In this document: positions 14,294 through 21,813 of the stretch, in pieces
Position numbering within the stretch: position 1 is the stretch's first letter
How the letters are laid out: the number at the start of each line of letters is the position of its first letter
Assembly: GCA_934230325.1 (NCBI GenBank)
Contig: CAKQEP010000006.1
Coordinates: 1 to 64,000, forward strand
Length of the DNA stretch: 64,000 nucleotides
Direction of reading: 5' to 3'
From: an uncultured Clostridia bacterium
GTDB lineage: Bacteria; Bacillota; Clostridia; Christensenellales; CAG-314
Translations under genes and position numbers: made by a program
Notes under the pieces: generated by a model
What the model saw: the letters and a program-made list of their open reading frames with translations, nothing else
What the model was told of the DNA's origin: nothing
Database searches by the model: none

Positions 14294-15226
14294 ATGACAA
14301 ACACAAATTCTTTAATAGGAGTACCTTTTTTTGAAATACCTTTTACGCCGTGCAAGGTATACAACGACGGCGGGCATTACGTTGCATTGCCGTATTTTTC
14401 TTGCCGAAAGCGCCGCAAAAAACGCAGAAAGCCGCAAGAGAACGCCGCGCGGGAAATGTTTGATAGTTTATATACGCAAGCGATGTCGGAGGATAAGACG
14501 AAAGCCGAAACGCGTGTATTTATACGTTCCGGTCTTTCTTGTTTTTTTGAAACCGAAACACAAGCAGATGAGTTTATAACTCTCGAAACTAAACGCGTGA
14601 TACACAACTTGCATAGTCGCAAGAATCGTTTTTACCGCAAAGCCAATTTAAATCGATGGCACTATTTTTTAACCGTGACTTACGACGATTTAAAACATAA
14701 CGAAATGGAGTTCCGTATAAAGTTGCGCAAATGCTTATACAATCTTCATACGCGGCGAGGTTGGAGATGTATGGGAGTATTCGAGCGCGCCCCCGAAACG
14801 GGACGGCTACATTTTCACGCGCTTTTATATGTTCCCGACGGTAAAATGATAAGCCGAATAACTCAAAAGCGCGATTTTAGCACAAAAAGCCATACAATGC
14901 AAACAACTCACGAAAATGATTTTTTTGCAAAAAGATTCGGCAGAAACGATTTTGCAAAGATAAACGCCGCCGAGTTAAAACACGGCGACACAATCGGTTA
15001 TATTCTTAAATACATAGAGAAAAGCGGCGAGCGTATAGTTTATAGTCGCGGAATACCTACGGAAATATTAAAGACGATAAGCGGCGACGATATAGCCGCC
15101 GAAATGCTTAATCAGTTTGTTTTAAAGTGGGTGTTATTTGACGACGTGATAGACATAGAACGCGACATAATGTATTTTAAAAATCAAACTATTATTGCCG
15201 ATGTATCGCCCTATTGGCTTTGTTAA
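14294..15226 (+). CDS. rep: HUH-family rolling-circle replication initiator of the second element
   Basis: A 310-residue Rep of the type found in small Clostridia elements and related to initiators of ssDNA phages. HUH motif at H173-F174-H175 (LHFHALLYVPDG); active-site tyrosines at about Y236 and Y240 in YILKYIEKSGE, spaced as in two-tyrosine (YxxxY) initiators. Upstream strand FLTVTYDDL is the usual first motif. No helicase domain, so host PcrA would be needed. It is unrelated in plan to the Rep at 4008. It lies between two 129-nt origin-like repeats. Confidence 0.88.
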   Translation: MTNTNSLIGVPFFEIPFTPCKVYNDGGHYVALPYFSCRKRRKKRRKPQENAAREMFDSLYTQAMSEDKTKAETRVFIRSGLSCFFETETQADEFITLETKRVIHNLHSRKNRFYRKANLNRWHYFLTVTYDDLKHNEMEFRIKLRKCLYNLHTRRGWRCMGVFERAPETGRLHFHALLYVPDGKMISRITQKRDFSTKSHTMQTTHENDFFAKRFGRNDFAKINAAELKHGDTIGYILKYIEKSGERIVYSRGIPTEILKTISGDDIAAEMLNQFVLKWVLFDDVIDIERDIMYFKNQTIIADVSPYWLC

Positions 15227-15240
15227 AGCATATTCGGACC

Positions 15241-15358
15241 GCCGCGAGAACGGTGCGAGTGTTGCAAGCGATTTAGCGCAACCCGCACCGCGCGGCGTGC
15301 CCGTGCGACATACTGGCAAGGCGTGACCTTGTACGGGGCGGCACACGCCGCCCCGCTC
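15241..15358 (+). other. GC-rich, strongly self-complementary segment, candidate single-strand origin
   Basis: This 118-bp gap after rep is much richer in GC than its surroundings. It contains GGTGCG..CGCACC with inner GTTGC..GCAAC (15252-15289), then GCGGCGTG pairing with CACGCCGC, enclosing CAAGG-CGTGA-CCTTG, and a final CGGGGCGGC-ACAC-GCCGCCCCG stem (about 15336-15357). Such a folded noncoding block after a rolling-circle rep gene fits a single-strand origin; a strong terminator is the alternative for the last stem. Confidence 0.45.
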
Positions 15359-15379
15359 GAAAAAAACAAGTATTACCTT

Positions 15380-15583
15380 ATGTCCAAAAAAGTTTATAGC
15401 AAACGTTTTTCTACCGACTGTTTCAGCGACTTTTTTACGGAAAAATCTTTGCGTTCCCGTTTCGGTATAGACGACCTCGAGGAGTACGCAACGGAAAAAG
15501 CGTCTTTTGCCGAACTGGAAAAACAAAACAGTTACTTTATTAACGAACTTTTAAACGGTATGCGCGACGAAGACAAAAAATAG
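15380..15583 (+). CDS. Small hypothetical protein after rep
   Basis: A 67-residue soluble, charged protein (DDLEEYATEKASFAELEKQN in the middle). The ATG at 15380 was chosen over an upstream in-frame ATG at 15323 that lies in the folded GC-rich block. No clear ribosome site. Its TAG stop is the first triplet of repeat B, just as the gene before rep ends at repeat A. Function unknown. Confidence 0.45.
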   Translation: MSKKVYSKRFSTDCFSDFFTEKSLRSRFGIDDLEEYATEKASFAELEKQNSYFINELLNGMRDEDKK

Positions 15584-15709
15584 ACGGGGTTATAGGGGAC
15601 TTTGTCCCCTATCTATGTTTATTAAACTATGAGTAAATAAAAAGAGCGAAAGTATATACACTCAAAATCTTGCTTATTAGAGATTTATTGATTTCCTCTA
15701 TTAGATAAA
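15581..15709 (+). other. Origin-like repeat copy B, downstream of the second rep
   Basis: Same 129-nt length and order of parts as copy A: stop codon TAG, ACGGGGTT, stem ATAGGGGAC / GTCCCCTAT (15592-15600, 15604-15612) with loop TTT, TATATAC patch, CTTATTAG and CTATTAGATAAA. The hairpin and the ends are most conserved and the middle has drifted. Two origin copies in direct orientation around a rep gene could let Rep start at one and stop at the other, releasing a circle of about 1.4 kb. Confidence 0.6.
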
Positions 15710-15765
15710 AAACTTAATAGAATCTATCCTTATACCCTGTGGTTAGGGGAGGCAAAAAGAGGGTG

Positions 15766-15794
15766 TTGACAAAGTTTCCCGACTATGTTATACT
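15766..15794 (+). promoter_or_regulatory. Consensus-like promoter facing the IS30-type transposase
   Basis: TTGACA (15766-15771), 17-bp spacer, TATACT (15789-15794). Transcription would start near 15801 and run through a folded leader and a strong terminator before reaching the transposase. Confidence 0.8.
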
Positions 15795-15800
15795 CCTCGT

Positions 15801-16050
15801 GAGGAGTGTTAATCGTCAGATAGTTTTTTTATAGTTAACACTATCTGCAGAGATACTAAAACAATTTGTAGTACTGTGAGTATCACGGCGGTTAACCTCC
15901 TTTTCTTTTGTTCAAAAAACATAGTTTGGGAACTGTGTCAACATAGGGGTATATATTGGATACTTTATCCGGACTTTATTAAAAAAGAGGACGGTGGAAG
16001 GCGCAGAAAGCGAATTAGCGTGCGCCGCCACCGTCCCTTTTTAAGTCCGG
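15801..16050 (+). ncRNA. Promoter-driven structured RNA ending in a strong terminator
   Basis: From the predicted start site the RNA can form AGATAGT / ACTATCT, GATACT / AGTATC, and finally a long hairpin GGACGGTGG / CCACCGTCC with inner GGCGCA / TGCGCC (15989-16036), followed by five T residues. A second pairing CCGGACTT / AAGTCCGG (15969-15976, 16043-16050) encloses the whole terminator. No convincing gene lies in it. It could be a stand-alone small RNA or an attenuator controlling the transposase. No known RNA family was recognised. Confidence 0.5.
15989..16042 (+). terminator. Strong terminator upstream of the transposase
   Basis: A 9-bp outer stem and 6-bp inner stem separated by small bulges, then CTTTTT. 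It lies between the promoter at 15766 and the transposase start at 16086, so most transcripts from that promoter should end here. Confidence 0.8.
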
Positions 16051-16085
16051 TATCTATTACTTAAAAATTTAGGGGGAGAGCGAAT

Positions 16086-17126
16086 ATGAGAGTCAAGTAC
16101 AAATATCTTACGTATACGCAGCGATTGCAAATTGAGGCGTATTTAAAAATACGAATGGCGGTAAAGGATATTGCCTTAAACGTCGGAGTTCACGTTTCTA
16201 CCGTCTACCGCGAAATAAAGCGCGGATTCTACAATCGTATGTATAAACATATAGATTACGTAGGATACAAGTACTATTACAAAAATTGTTATTCGCCGGA
16301 TATAGCGCAGCAAGCAACCGATTTAAATCAGTCGCGCAAAGGCGCTCAACTCAAAATAGGCAAAGACTTTAAACTTGCAGAGTATATAGAAACTTCTATA
16401 ATACGCAACAAACTTTCTCCGCTTGCCTGCATAGGAGAGATAAGAAACAAAGAGTTGTCTTTTAATACTTCTATCTGCGTACAAACTTTGTATTCTTATA
16501 TCCGTAAAGGCGTATTCCTAAAACTAAAAATGTCCTCTCTTCCTATAGGAGAACGCAAACGCCGCCGTAAAGAGTTGAAGATATGCCGCGCTCCTCGAGG
16601 TCTTTCCATCGAGCAACGACCGTTGGAGGTGCGTAAACGGGATATCTTCGGGCATTGGGAAATGGATACCTTGCACGGACCTACAAATTCTTCTTTGTTG
16701 GTGTTTGCCGAAAGAATGACGCGCTACGTTATGATATTCAAACTCAACGACCGTAAAGCGGAGTCCGTTGTGGCTTGCCTTAATAATCTGGAAAAAAAGT
16801 ACGGTAACGCTTTTAACTCTGTATTTAAAAGTATAACGGTAGACAACGGTACGGAGTTTTCTGACTGTGCGGGTATGCAAAGCGGGATATACGGAAACAA
16901 ACGTACTACGATATATTATTGTCACCCGTATACTTCTTGTGAGAGAGGCACAAACGAAAGGCTTAACCGAGAAGTCCGACGCCTAATAAAAAAAGGCAGC
17001 AATATATCTTTGCTGTCACATCAGACAGTTTCGGAAGTTCAAAACTGGGTAAATAATTATCCCCGCCAAATCTTTGGCTTTGCCACCTCGCAAGAAAAAT
17101 TTACCGAACAACTAAACTTACTTTAA
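16086..17126 (+). CDS. IS30-family transposase
   Basis: A 346-residue transposase, typical length for IS30. The N-terminus has a helix-turn-helix used for end binding (RMAVKDIALNVGVHVSTVYR). The DDE residues are in characteristic contexts: first Asp in GHWEMDTLHG, second Asp in ITVDNGTEF, and Glu in ERGTNERLNREVRRLIKKG. AGGGGGAGAG precedes the ATG. I could not find convincing terminal inverted repeats on either side, so the outer limits of the insertion sequence are not given; the element may be damaged or its ends short and diverged. Confidence 0.92.
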   Translation: MRVKYKYLTYTQRLQIEAYLKIRMAVKDIALNVGVHVSTVYREIKRGFYNRMYKHIDYVGYKYYYKNCYSPDIAQQATDLNQSRKGAQLKIGKDFKLAEYIETSIIRNKLSPLACIGEIRNKELSFNTSICVQTLYSYIRKGVFLKLKMSSLPIGERKRRRKELKICRAPRGLSIEQRPLEVRKRDIFGHWEMDTLHGPTNSSLLVFAERMTRYVMIFKLNDRKAESVVACLNNLEKKYGNAFNSVFKSITVDNGTEFSDCAGMQSGIYGNKRTTIYYCHPYTSCERGTNERLNREVRRLIKKGSNISLLSHQTVSEVQNWVNNYPRQIFGFATSQEKFTEQLNLL

Positions 17127-17302
17127 TTTATTTTTGCCAAACCAAAAGGCAAGTTAAACCTTGCCTTGTCTTGCTACTCAAAAAACCGTTAAACTTTCTG
17201 TTTTTTTCTCTTGATTCCGTTGCCGCTTGCTTTTTTTGTACTTAAACTTTGTTTTCTATGGTTTTTTTAGATTTTAAGTTTTATTTATTGTAGTTTTTTC
17301 TT

Positions 17303-17324
17303 CCCACTGCTATATAGCAGTGGG
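17303..17324. repeat. Perfect 22-bp palindrome downstream of the transposase
   Basis: Arms CCCACTGCTAT and ATAGCAGTGGG meet with no spacer. There is no T run after it on either strand, so it is not an ordinary terminator. The rest of 17127-17625 is AT-rich DNA without a supported gene; it also holds a short AGGCAAG-TTAAAC-CTTGCCT hairpin (around 17149-17168) that may end the transposase transcript. Confidence 0.6.
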
Positions 17325-17384
17325 GCTATTATGATTATTTTAAGTTTTTTTAATAAAAATTCGCAATATTTATTGACATTTACA

Positions 17385-17399
17385 GATTTTTATTGTTTT
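17385..17399 (+). repeat. Candidate right attachment repeat of the mobile island
   Basis: Exact second copy of GATTTTTATTGTTTT (first at 2319-2333). Beyond it the sequence returns to host style, with the aldehyde dehydrogenase promoter. Confidence 0.35.
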
Positions 17400-17487
17400 G
17401 GGGCGGCGTTGTTTATTTTTGCAAACCAAAACACAGGCAAAAACGTTGGAAGTTGCGTTGTATGGCGGCGTTTTTGTAATTTGTCGA

Positions 17488-17517
17488 TTGCTTTTTTGGG
17501 GCGGGTTGTGATATAAT
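17488..17517 (+). promoter_or_regulatory. Promoter of the aldehyde dehydrogenase gene
   Basis: TTGCTT (17488-17493), 18-bp spacer, TATAAT (17512-17517) inside TTGTGATATAAT. The same 12-base string precedes gyrB at 34448-34459. A leader of about 100 nt follows. Confidence 0.6.
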
Positions 17518-17624
17518 GTGGTTAAACAATCAATCGCGCGCCGAACAAGGGCTTGAGCCATCGGCAAACGGCGGCGGGCGGTTTGGTTTTAAAAAAATCG
17601 ATTAAAATTAAAGTGAGGTGGATT

Positions 17625-18986
17625 ATGACTACGCAGGAAGTTTTGATTTCTCAAAGAGAGTTTTTTAATACCGGAGCGACTTTCGACGTCGATTTTAGGT
17701 TGACTCAACTAAAAAAACTCAAACAATCCGTCTTTGACAATCTCGACGAAGTAATTGCGGCGTTTAAGCAGGACTACAACAAATGCGAGTTTGACGTCAT
17801 CGCGACGGAATTAGGTTTGGTTTTGAAAGAACTCAACTATTTTTTAAAGCATTTGCGGTCGCTTGCGCGTCCCAAAAGAGTGGGAACGAGTCTTATCAAC
17901 TTTCCGTCAAAGGGCAAGATAATAAGCCAGCCGTTGGGCGCTGTTCTTATCGTTTCGCCGTGGAATTATCCGTTTCAGTTGACGCTTATGCCCATTGTCG
18001 GCGCAATTGCAGGCGGCAACACGATGGTTGTTAAACCCAGCAGCAAAACGCCCGCAGTAAGCGCGGCAATCAAAAAGATTATGTCGGTGTTTGACCAAAA
18101 CTACGCTTACGTAAATTGCCACAAAGACGAAGAATTGTTTGACCTCGATTTTGACTTTATGTTTTATACGGGGAGCGCGTCTTTTGCAAAAATCGTGCGG
18201 GAAAAACAAGCAAAGCATCTTATTCCCTGCGTGTTGGAGTTGGGCGGAAAATCCCCCTGCATTGTGGACTGCGACGCGGATATAGAAATTGCCGCAAAAC
18301 GCATAGCGTGGGGAAAATTTTTAAACGGCGGGCAAACGTGCGTCGCGCCCGATTACGTCGTTGTTCACAAGGACGTAAAGACGCAGTTTGTGGATAGGTT
18401 GCTGTTTTATATCAAAAAGTTTTACTACACGGGCGACGCGCTCAACGACCAGTACCCCTACGTAATAAGTCAATCCAAAGTAGACGAAATTGCGGAATTG
18501 ATAAAGGGCGAAAAGATTTTGTGCGGCGGCAAGGCAGAAGGCAGAAAAATGCACCCCACCGTTTTGGACGATATAACTTTTGACAGTCCGATTATGCGGG
18601 AAGAGATTTTTGCCCCCGTACTGCCGATTCTTACCTTTGACAAACTCACCGATTTGCTAAACCGCCTTAAAACTATGGATAAGCCTTTGGCGTTTTACTA
18701 CTATTCGCAAAGCGGCGCGGCGTGCGATTACGTTGCCAAAAACGCAATAAGCGGCGGCGCGTGCATAAACGACTGCATAATGCACCTGACGGAAGAAAAA
18801 CTGCCTTTTGGCGGCGTGGGACTCAGCGGAACGGGCAGTTATCACGGCAAAAAGAGTTATGATACGTTTGTTCATTACCGCAGCGTGCTGTACAAAAACA
18901 GCAAGGAAATGAATATCAAATACCCGCCGTATACCCAAAGTAAACTCGACTTTTTAAAGTCGTACTTCAAAATACCCAAAAAATAA
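17625..18986 (+). CDS. NAD(P)-dependent aldehyde dehydrogenase, class 3-like
   Basis: A 453-residue cytoplasmic enzyme that oxidises aldehydes to carboxylic acids. Visible family motifs: IVSPWNYPFQLTLMP in the cofactor domain, AGGNTMVVKPSSKTP, the general base Glu in LELGGKSPCI, and the catalytic Cys in NGGQTCVAPDYV, then REEIFAPVLPIL and LPFGGVGLSGTG. The short length without an N-terminal oligomerisation arm and the C-terminal hydrophobic end match the ALDH3/YwdH-type group that acts on medium- and long-chain aldehydes. ATG 17625 follows GTGAGGTGG. It stands alone with its own promoter and terminator; the substrate is not shown by context. Confidence 0.93.
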   Translation: MTTQEVLISQREFFNTGATFDVDFRLTQLKKLKQSVFDNLDEVIAAFKQDYNKCEFDVIATELGLVLKELNYFLKHLRSLARPKRVGTSLINFPSKGKIISQPLGAVLIVSPWNYPFQLTLMPIVGAIAGGNTMVVKPSSKTPAVSAAIKKIMSVFDQNYAYVNCHKDEELFDLDFDFMFYTGSASFAKIVREKQAKHLIPCVLELGGKSPCIVDCDADIEIAAKRIAWGKFLNGGQTCVAPDYVVVHKDVKTQFVDRLLFYIKKFYYTGDALNDQYPYVISQSKVDEIAELIKGEKILCGGKAEGRKMHPTVLDDITFDSPIMREEIFAPVLPILTFDKLTDLLNRLKTMDKPLAFYYYSQSGAACDYVAKNAISGGACINDCIMHLTEEKLPFGGVGLSGTGSYHGKKSYDTFVHYRSVLYKNSKEMNIKYPPYTQSKLDFLKSYFKIPKK

Positions 18987-19023
18987 AACGTCAAACGTCA
19001 ACTCGATACGACAAAACACGATA

Positions 19024-19058
19024 AAAAATGGAGAAACAAACGCTGTTTCTCCATTTTT
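19024..19058. terminator. Two-sided terminator
   Basis: A 15-bp stem AAAAATGGAGAAACA / TGTTTCTCCATTTTT around AACGC, between the convergent aldehyde dehydrogenase and transketolase genes. Confidence 0.9.
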
Positions 19059-19106
19059 GGTTTTTGTCTAATCGCATTTAGTAATGTGCGCGTCAATACT
19101 TCCGAC

Positions 19107-20027
19107 TTAAAACAAGGATTTGGCTTTAGCGACGATACAATCCACAGTCAACCCGTAATATTCTTTGAGTTGCGGCAATTTGCCGACGACGCCGATTTTG
19201 TCTTCGATAGCGACGTAAGCGGTTTTGACCGGCATTTTTTGAACGAGCAATTCGCTTATTGCGCCAAACAGACCGCCGTACTTGTTGTGATTTTCTACCG
19301 TCAAGACTCTGCCCGTCTTTTTGACGGATTTAAGGATAGTTTCCTCGTCGAGCGGTTTAATGGTGTGAACGTTGATAATTTCTGCGTCGATGCCGTCTTT
19401 TTTCAAGATTTCCGCCGCCGCGATTACGTCTACCGTAGACAAACCGCTTACAAAGATGCTCAAGTCTTTGCCGTCTTTGAGTTTGTCGGCTTTAAACAAG
19501 TCGAATTTGTAGTCGGGAGAAGTAAACACTTCCGGCGTTTCCTTGCGGAACATTCTCACATAAACGGGCCCGTTGTGCGCTACGATTTGCGGCACTGCCT
19601 GCTCCATCTGTATCCAGTCGACGGGTTCAAACACGACCATATTTTGTACGGCGCGCATAGCGGCAATATCTTCAAAACTCATATGAGTTCCGCCGTTGAG
19701 TTCTGCGGCGATACCGGGATCCATTCCGATGAGTTTGACGTTTTGACCTGCGTACGCAACGGAAACGGCAATTTGGTCAAAGGCTCTGCGAGCCAAAAAA
19801 GGCGCGAAAGTGGACACAAACGGGATATACCCATATGCGGATAATCCCGCAGCGATACTTACCATATTGCACTCCGCAATTCCGCAGTCGATAGCGCGGT
19901 CGGGGAATACGGTTCTCAAATTAAACGTACCGCCCGCTTTGGCAAGGTCGGCGTCAAGCATAACTATTTTGTCGTTTGTTTCCATCAATTTTTGCAGTTT
20001 TCCTGCAAAGGCTTTTCTCACTTCCAT
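19107..20027 (-). CDS. Transketolase, C-terminal subunit
   Basis: A 306-residue subunit carrying the pyrimidine-binding and C-terminal domains of transketolase. Seen: the conserved Glu that activates thiamine diphosphate in IDCGIAECNMVSIAAGLS, the PFVSTFAPFLARRAFDQI strand-helix, the substrate-side region GGTHMSFEDIAAMR, and the C-terminal VLTVENHNKYGGLFGAISEL. It begins 3 bases after the stop of the N-terminal subunit gene, so the two are made together. The pair moves two-carbon ketol units in the pentose phosphate pathway; split transketolases are common in Clostridia. Confidence 0.92.
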   Translation of the reverse strand: MEVRKAFAGKLQKLMETNDKIVMLDADLAKAGGTFNLRTVFPDRAIDCGIAECNMVSIAAGLSAYGYIPFVSTFAPFLARRAFDQIAVSVAYAGQNVKLIGMDPGIAAELNGGTHMSFEDIAAMRAVQNMVVFEPVDWIQMEQAVPQIVAHNGPVYVRMFRKETPEVFTSPDYKFDLFKADKLKDGKDLSIFVSGLSTVDVIAAAEILKKDGIDAEIINVHTIKPLDEETILKSVKKTGRVLTVENHNKYGGLFGAISELLVQKMPVKTAYVAIEDKIGVVGKLPQLKEYYGLTVDCIVAKAKSLF

Positions 20028-20029
20028 AG

Positions 20030-20836
20030 TTAATCCTCCAACTCGTTAAGGGCGATTTGCAGTTGTTCCTGCGATACGTTGCAACTGTGGTTTGCAAATC
20101 CCATCTGCTCAAATATCGATACGCCGTGACCTTTGATTGTGTCAAGAATTATACAGGTAGGCTTTCCGACAACTTTTTTGGCGTTTGTGATTGCAAGGTC
20201 GATGGCGTCTTCGTCGTGACCGTTGACTTCCTGCACGTCAAAACCAAACGCCGCCCACTTTGCGGCAAGGCTCTCAACGTTGCATACGTCTTTTGTCAAG
20301 CCGTCAATCTGCATTTTGTTGTTGTCTACAAAAACAGTAAAATTGTCAAGTTTGTGGTGCGCCGCAAACATTGCCGCTTCCCACACCTGACCTTCCTGAC
20401 TTTCGCCGTCGCCTACTATGACGTATATGCGCGCGCCGTCTTTGGCAAGTTTGCTGCCTACCGCAAGACCTACGCCGCAACTTATCCCTTGACCAAGACT
20501 ACCCGCCGTCATATCGACGCCTGCGGTCAACTGCATGTTGCAGTGGCTGGGAAGTTTTGTGCCTATCTTGTTTAGGGTGAGCAACTCCGATTTGTCAAAA
20601 TATCCAAAACTCGCAAGAGTCGCGTACCACGCCGGACCGGCATGACCTTTTGACAACACCAGACGGTCGCGCCCCGCTTTTTGCGGATTTTTGGGATCGA
20701 CGCGCATGTGCTTGGAGTACAGCACGCTCATAACTTCCGCAATAGACAAACAGCCGCCGACATGCCCGACGCCGATACTTGCTATGCACTGCAAGGTGAG
20801 GCGACGGATTTCTCTCGTTTTTGCTTTTAAATCCAT
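20030..20836 (-). CDS. Transketolase, N-terminal subunit
   Basis: A 268-residue subunit that binds the diphosphate of thiamine diphosphate. Motifs: RLVLSKGHAGPAWYATLA, AGSLGQGISCGVG, and the metal/cofactor signature VGDGESQEGQVWEA ending near VDNNKMQIDG. The ATG at 20836 follows GGGAG; an in-frame start 24 bases upstream has no site. It is the promoter-proximal gene of the two-gene unit. A full-length transketolase has about 650 residues, and the two subunits together give about 570, as usual for the split form. Confidence 0.92.
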   Translation of the reverse strand: MDLKAKTREIRRLTLQCIASIGVGHVGGCLSIAEVMSVLYSKHMRVDPKNPQKAGRDRLVLSKGHAGPAWYATLASFGYFDKSELLTLNKIGTKLPSHCNMQLTAGVDMTAGSLGQGISCGVGLAVGSKLAKDGARIYVIVGDGESQEGQVWEAAMFAAHHKLDNFTVFVDNNKMQIDGLTKDVCNVESLAAKWAAFGFDVQEVNGHDEDAIDLAITNAKKVVGKPTCIILDTIKGHGVSIFEQMGFANHSCNVSQEQLQIALNELED

Positions 20837-21013
20837 ATCTAATCTCCCTTTTGCTCTCACGCGGAAACGCCGCGTTTATATTGCTGATTAAAGTTTAACA
20901 CATAACAAAAAATAAAGCAATTAAAAGTCGGGTTATTTTTGCGGCAAGAGAATATGGCGGCAAAAAAGGGGAACAAACTGCGGTTTGGGGGGGGAAAGGG
21001 AGGCGCGAGTTTA

Positions 21014-21709
21014 TTAAAAAAGTTTGCCGATTTCTTTTTTTAGGCGGCAGATTATCTTTTTTTCCAAACGAGATATGTAGGACTGCGATATTCCCAACAT
21101 ATCCGCAACTTCCTTTTGCGTTTTTTCTTCGCTCCCGTTTAAACCGAATCGCAAATCGACGATGGCGCGTTCTCGTGCGGACAACTTTTTTAAACCTTCC
21201 GCAAGCAGTTGCTTTTCTACCGAAACTTCCAAATTTTTAAAAACAAGGTCGCCGTCCGTACCCAAAACGTCACCCAAAAGCAGTTCGTTGCCTTCACCGT
21301 CAACGTTGAGCGGTTCGTCTAAAGAAACTTCCGTCTTGCTCCGCGCCGTCTTGCGCAAGTACATAAGAATTTCGTTTTCTATGCAACGGCTGGCATAGGT
21401 CGCAAGTTTGATTTTTTTGTCAATATCAAAACTGTTTACCGCTTTTATCAGACCGATTGTGCCGATACTGACCAAATCTTCGCTGTCAACGCCGGTGTTT
21501 TCAAATTTTTTGGATATGTATACGACAAGCCTGAGATTGTGTTCTATGAGTTTTTCGCGCGCGGCGGAGTCCCCCGCCTTTGACAGACTTGCAAGCCGCG
21601 CTTCTTCCAAAGAGTCGAGAGGCTTTGGCAAAGCGTCTGCGCCGCAAATGTACGCCACTATTTTTTTGCCGAAAACAAAATCCAACAACTTTTTTAACAA
21701 CGCTATCAT
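21014..21709 (-). CDS. sigE: Sporulation sigma factor SigE (pro-sigma-E)
   Basis: A 231-residue sigma factor that directs early mother-cell transcription in sporulation. An amphipathic hydrophobic N-terminus (residues 1-22, IALLKKLLDFVFGKKIVAYI) is the pro-sequence removed by SpoIIGA. Region 2 reads NLRLVVYISKKFENTGVDSEDLVSIGTIGLIKAV, and region 4 has EVADMLGISQSYISRLEKKI. The match to Bacillus SigE is close. The start at 21709 has GGAGG upstream. It follows spoIIGA on the same strand, the conserved order. This is the best single marker that the organism belongs to a spore-forming lineage. Confidence 0.95.
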   Translation of the reverse strand: MIALLKKLLDFVFGKKIVAYICGADALPKPLDSLEEARLASLSKAGDSAAREKLIEHNLRLVVYISKKFENTGVDSEDLVSIGTIGLIKAVNSFDIDKKIKLATYASRCIENEILMYLRKTARSKTEVSLDEPLNVDGEGNELLLGDVLGTDGDLVFKNLEVSVEKQLLAEGLKKLSARERAIVDLRFGLNGSEEKTQKEVADMLGISQSYISRLEKKIICRLKKEIGKLF

Positions 21710-21813
21710 AATAAAAAACCTCCGTTTAGTTAAATATACGCGTTTGCTTTTTGTTTTTTGTCGCATTTGCCGTCATTATTTTTTTAAATTTTGCAAACCG
21801 CCGCCAAAAACCG

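Noticed and set aside
15876..16064. Possible 62-residue gene in the leader of the transposase
   Set aside because: Its 3' half consists of the terminator hairpin and it has no ribosome binding site; a noncoding RNA explains the segment better.
17331..17516. Possible 61-residue gene between the transposase and aldehyde dehydrogenase
   Set aside because: No ribosome site, low-complexity AT-rich start, and it overlaps the dehydrogenase promoter.
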